In this document: positions 60,922 to 64,000 of the stretch, piece by piece | How the letters are laid out: every line of letters begins with the position of its first letter | Numbering within the stretch: the first letter of the stretch is position 1 | Origin: Bacteroidales bacterium UBA5536 | GTDB lineage: Bacteria; Bacteroidota; Bacteroidia; Bacteroidales; F082 | DNA: 64,000 nt | Direction of reading: 5' to 3' | Assembly (NCBI GenBank): GCA_002426795.1 | Contig: DINQ01000008.1 | Location: 186,001-250,000 of the forward strand | Program-made: the position numbers and the translations under genes | The notes under the pieces: generated by a model | Seen by the model: the letters and a program-made list of their open reading frames with translations, nothing else | Told to the model about the DNA's origin: nothing | Database searches by the model: none

Positions 60922-62415
60922 ATGTTTGAATCGTTAAAAGAAAAGTCAGGCGCAGAAAAGTTGCAACATCCGCTTATTATCGCTGTTGTTGTGCTGGCAG
61001 CAATCGCCCTTGGCATTATTATCGCCAAAGGGGGAATTGTTGTGGCCGCTGCGTTATTGGTACTTTTTCCGACGATTATCTACCTGAACCGATTTCTGAA
61101 CAACCCTCGAATCGGTATTTATACGGTTGTAATCCTTGGTTTTATCGCAATTGGCTTAACCCGTTATATCAGAAACGTGCCATTTGGTCTGACGGTGGAT
61201 GGGTTCCTTGTCATTACTTATGTTGCGATGTTTTTCAGGTATTTTTATGATAAAATGAACTGGGATCAGGCGAACCGTGATTTAACCTATCTCTCTATTG
61301 CCTGGTTTGGCTACACCATTCTGCAGCTCTTCAACCCGGAAGCACTCAGTCGTACAGCCTGGTTTTATGCCATGCGTGGTTTGTCGATGTATATGTTGCT
61401 CCTCATTCCGATGAGTTTCATGATTTTTAACCGACTGAGGTACTTGTATACGTTTCTATACCTGTGGGGCATTTTTTCCATTTTAGGCACATTGAAAGGC
61501 TTGCAACAGCTGTATATTGGGCCCGATCCTGCTGAGCAATACTGGCTTGATACTGTTGGAGCCGTTACGCATATTCTGTTTGGTGAACTTCGTGCATTTT
61601 CCTTTTTTAGTGATGCAGGTCAGTTTGGAGCCGCTCAGGGTGCTGCTGGTGTTGTAGGCATTTTAGTTGGCCTGAATATCAAGGGATTAACAAATAAGAT
61701 ATTTTTCTTCACGATGGGTTTTATGGGTTTTTGGGGCATGATGATTTCCGGAACCCGAGGCGCTATGATTGTACCAATGGTTGCCGGTGCAACCTACATT
61801 GTGCATAGAAAAAATGTGCGTGTTATTGTTACAGGAGGAGTGCTCCTCGCACTTATTTATGCCTTTTTCGCCTACACTTATATTGGTCAGGGAAATTCGC
61901 AGATCAGACGTATGCGCACGGCCTTCCAGCCTGAAGAAGACGCCTCATACCTTGTTCGTCTTGAAAACAGGAGAATTCTGGCAGGATATCTTTCTTCTCG
62001 GCCATTTGGTGGAGGTATTGGTAGCGCAGGTGACTGGGGAAAGCGTTTTTCACCTCAGGGCTTTTTGGCACAAATTGCTACAGACAGCTGGTATGTACAA
62101 ATATGGGCCGAACAAGGCATCATTGGATTAATCCTACACCTTTTCATTTTAAGTTACATCCTGATCAAAGGATCATACTTTGTCATGTTCAGGCTTAAAA
62201 ACCCCGAATTAAGGGGCATTGTAAGTGCCCTCATGGCCGGGTTTACGGGCATCATGGGGGCGAGCTACGGAAATGGTGTGTTGGGTCAGATGCCAACAGG
62301 TATGTTGATTTATATCAGTTGGGTGTTTATCTTTATTAGTCAGCAGCTTGACAGAGAATATACCTACCTCGTTTCCAAAGGGAAGTCTCCTTGGTCATTG
62401 ACTAATAAAACTTAG
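60922..62415 (+). CDS. O-antigen polymerase/ligase family protein
   Basis: The 497-residue product has about 12 hydrophobic helices and a large periplasmic loop between them. The loop carries RRMRTAFQPEEDASYLVRLENR and RPFGGGIGSAGDWGKRF, which resembles the catalytic loop of Wzy/WaaL proteins with its Arg and Gly-rich stretch. It would polymerise or ligate the repeat unit. Gene order between the flippase and glycosyltransferases supports a polymerase role. Confidence 0.85.
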   Translation: MFESLKEKSGAEKLQHPLIIAVVVLAAIALGIIIAKGGIVVAAALLVLFPTIIYLNRFLNNPRIGIYTVVILGFIAIGLTRYIRNVPFGLTVDGFLVITYVAMFFRYFYDKMNWDQANRDLTYLSIAWFGYTILQLFNPEALSRTAWFYAMRGLSMYMLLLIPMSFMIFNRLRYLYTFLYLWGIFSILGTLKGLQQLYIGPDPAEQYWLDTVGAVTHILFGELRAFSFFSDAGQFGAAQGAAGVVGILVGLNIKGLTNKIFFFTMGFMGFWGMMISGTRGAMIVPMVAGATYIVHRKNVRVIVTGGVLLALIYAFFAYTYIGQGNSQIRRMRTAFQPEEDASYLVRLENRRILAGYLSSRPFGGGIGSAGDWGKRFSPQGFLAQIATDSWYVQIWAEQGIIGLILHLFILSYILIKGSYFVMFRLKNPELRGIVSALMAGFTGIMGASYGNGVLGQMPTGMLIYISWVFIFISQQLDREYTYLVSKGKSPWSLTNKT

Positions 62416-62477
62416 TTATAAGAAAACTTTGTTTTCAAATCTAATTATGCTATTTTCGGTCTTAAATTCAACCAACC

Positions 62478-63407
62478 ATGGCCACAAACCAAAATAGCAG
62501 CACCTCTGATTTACCTCTTGTATCTGTAATCACCGTAAATTACAATCAATCGGGTGTAACATTGGAGTTTCTGGAATCGATGCGCTCCTGCACTTACCCA
62601 AATCTGGAGATCTGGGTAGTCGACAACGCATCGCCAAATGACAATCCTGACCGAATCAAAGAAGCTTACCCTGAAATCCATCTGGAAAAAACTTCAAAAA
62701 ATCTTGGTTTTGCAGGGGGAAACAACGTTGCTGTGCGAAAAGCAAATGGCAAATATTTGTTGTTTATCAACAATGATACAGAGGTAGAGCCTGGATTTCT
62801 GGAGCCCATGGTCGAATTGCTTGAAAACAATCCGGAAATCGGGATGGTCAGCCCAAAAATTCATTATTTCCACACTGACAATACATTTCAATATGCGGGC
62901 TTTTCGCCACTTCATCCTATCACAATCAGAAATTTTGCCATAGGTTTTGGTGAATTGGATCACGGACAATACAACCATACAATTGAAACCGGATCTATTT
63001 TTGGCGCGGCAATGCTCGTCCCTAGTGCTGTGATTCAGAAAGTTGGAATGATGTCTGAAGTGTTTTTCCTTTATTATGAGGAACACGACTGGGCTGCCCA
63101 CATCGAAAAAGCTGGTTACAAATTATATTTTGATGGACGATCACTGGTCAGACACAAAGAATCCATTTCAACAGTGAAGGAAAGTGCCTTTCAGATATAT
63201 TACCTCAACCGTGGCCGTATTTTGTATGCGCGCCGCAACAGGTCAGGTTTAACAAAGTTGCTAAGTATGTTGTTTCTATATTTCATCAGCATGCCAAAAA
63301 CGATGCTCAGATATGGATTGAAAAAACGTTTCGATCTGGCCAATGCTGTCATGAAGGCTATGCTCTGGAACTTCTCCCATTCAAAAAATAAAGTTGAAAT
63401 CAGCTAG
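62478..63407 (+). CDS. Family 2 glycosyltransferase
   Basis: The 309-residue GT-A enzyme starts VSVITVNYNQSGVTLEFLES and has VDNASPNDNPDRI, LGFAGGNNVAVRKANGKYLL and the metal-binding NNDTEVEPGF. The C-terminal half has FLYYEEHDWAAHIEKAGYKL. The pattern is that of rhamnosyl- and similar side-chain transferases acting on lipid-linked sugars in the cytosol. The next gene's ATG follows the stop immediately. Confidence 0.92.
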   Translation: MATNQNSSTSDLPLVSVITVNYNQSGVTLEFLESMRSCTYPNLEIWVVDNASPNDNPDRIKEAYPEIHLEKTSKNLGFAGGNNVAVRKANGKYLLFINNDTEVEPGFLEPMVELLENNPEIGMVSPKIHYFHTDNTFQYAGFSPLHPITIRNFAIGFGELDHGQYNHTIETGSIFGAAMLVPSAVIQKVGMMSEVFFLYYEEHDWAAHIEKAGYKLYFDGRSLVRHKESISTVKESAFQIYYLNRGRILYARRNRSGLTKLLSMLFLYFISMPKTMLRYGLKKRFDLANAVMKAMLWNFSHSKNKVEIS

Positions 63408-64000
63408 ATGAACAATACAATGGACTACCTAACCTATTTTTTAAGTGGCATCGAAATACTCCTTTTTGCCTATTTTGCCTATGCTGCTATGTATATTGGG
63501 GTTTATGGATTTGCCTCCTTGTTTCCTCGCAGACAAAAGCCATTGCAAGAAAACAAAAACAGGAAATTTGCGGTGATGATTCCCGGCTACAAGGAAGATC
63601 TTGTTATTGTGGATGTGGCAAAAGATGCACTCGAACAGGATTATCCAAAAGAGCTGTTCGAAGTCATCGTGATTGCCGACTCGTTTAAACCTGCTACACT
63701 TGAAGCCTTGCGAAAACTTTCTATTACAGTTGTTGAAGTGGTATTTGAGGTCAGTAAAAAATCGAAAGCCCTCAACAAATGTATGCAGGTAATTGGCGAC
63801 AACTACGATGTGGCAATGATCTTAGATGCTGATAATCTGATGGCGCACGATGTATTGAAAAAAATTAATGATGCTTTCAACCGTGGGTTTTTGGCCGTAC
63901 AAGGCCACCGTATGGCGAAAAACACCAATACCAATTTTGCCGTTTTGGATGCCATTAGCGAAGAAATTAACAACAGCATTTTCAGAGAGGGACACCGTGT
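63408..64000 (+). CDS. Membrane glycosyltransferase family 2, 5' part
   Basis: The gene starts at ATG 63408 directly after the previous stop and runs off the right edge, so 197 residues are visible. One N-terminal membrane helix (~12-38) is followed by a GT-A domain with FAVMIPGYKED, VIVIADSF, KKSKALNKCM and the D-x-D motif MILDADNLM (about residues 140-148). The anchored layout resembles cellulose-synthase-like or N-acetylglucosaminyl transferases that act at the inner membrane. The remainder is needed for a firmer call. Confidence 0.8.
   Translation, partial: MNNTMDYLTYFLSGIEILLFAYFAYAAMYIGVYGFASLFPRRQKPLQENKNRKFAVMIPGYKEDLVIVDVAKDALEQDYPKELFEVIVIADSFKPATLEALRKLSITVVEVVFEVSKKSKALNKCMQVIGDNYDVAMILDADNLMAHDVLKKINDAFNRGFLAVQGHRMAKNTNTNFAVLDAISEEINNSIFREGHR

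Overview
The window looks like a chromosomal segment of a Bacteroidota bacterium, probably Bacteroidales-like. The support is TAnnTTTG-type promoter elements, few clear Shine-Dalgarno sites, a secreted protein ending in a type IX secretion (T9SS) sorting domain, a Rex repressor, the alpha-2-macroglobulin/PbpC pair, and a Wzx/Wzy/Wzz polysaccharide locus led by a response regulator. All assignments come from reading sequence and motifs; no database search was run.

Region 1 (1-3.9 kb) is the end of a prophage or phage-derived island. It holds the tail of a lytic-transglycosylase-like protein, several short overlapping phage genes, a protein with u-spanin topology, and a 446-residue protein whose C-terminus looks like the variable region of a diversity-generating retroelement (DGR). 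Its last ~35 codons are dominated by NNT codons where DGR templates carry AAT. A 21-bp piece of the same region recurs just downstream, where AAT stands opposite CTT. No reverse transcriptase is visible in the window. An AT-rich orphan gene on the opposite strand, with a good promoter, closes the island.

Region 2 (4.1-33.4 kb) is ordinary chromosome: a TPR protein and gyrA facing clpC, two acyl-CoA dehydrogenases, truA, a NicO-like metal transporter, rex, short-chain dehydrogenases, a class III aminotransferase next to a secreted deiminase resembling Porphyromonas peptidylarginine deiminase, an aat-guaD-sirtuin-serine hydrolase run, glutathione peroxidase, transporters, a class IV aminotransferase, a CAP-SPOR protein, photolyase, an acetyltransferase-like protein, and tRNA-Arg(ACG) with a clear promoter and terminator.

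Region 3 (33.4-54 kb) has pbpC with its alpha-2-macroglobulin partner, a minus-strand operon (GroES-like protein, substrate-binding lipoprotein, FecCD permease, ATPase, amidohydrolase), and then a plus-strand run of mutL, two rhomboids, an endonuclease/exonuclease/phosphatase-fold protein and uvrB.

Region 4 (54-64 kb) is an exopolysaccharide or O-antigen-type locus: a single-domain response regulator, a sugar transferase fused to a degenerate receiver, a TolC-like outer-membrane protein, a Wzz-type protein carrying a periplasmic LysM and a degenerate kinase domain, a flippase, a polymerase/ligase and two glycosyltransferases, the last running off the window. The most unusual items are the DGR target with its template stub, the pseudo-receiver/sugar transferase fusion, the LysM-bearing chain-length protein and the deiminase.
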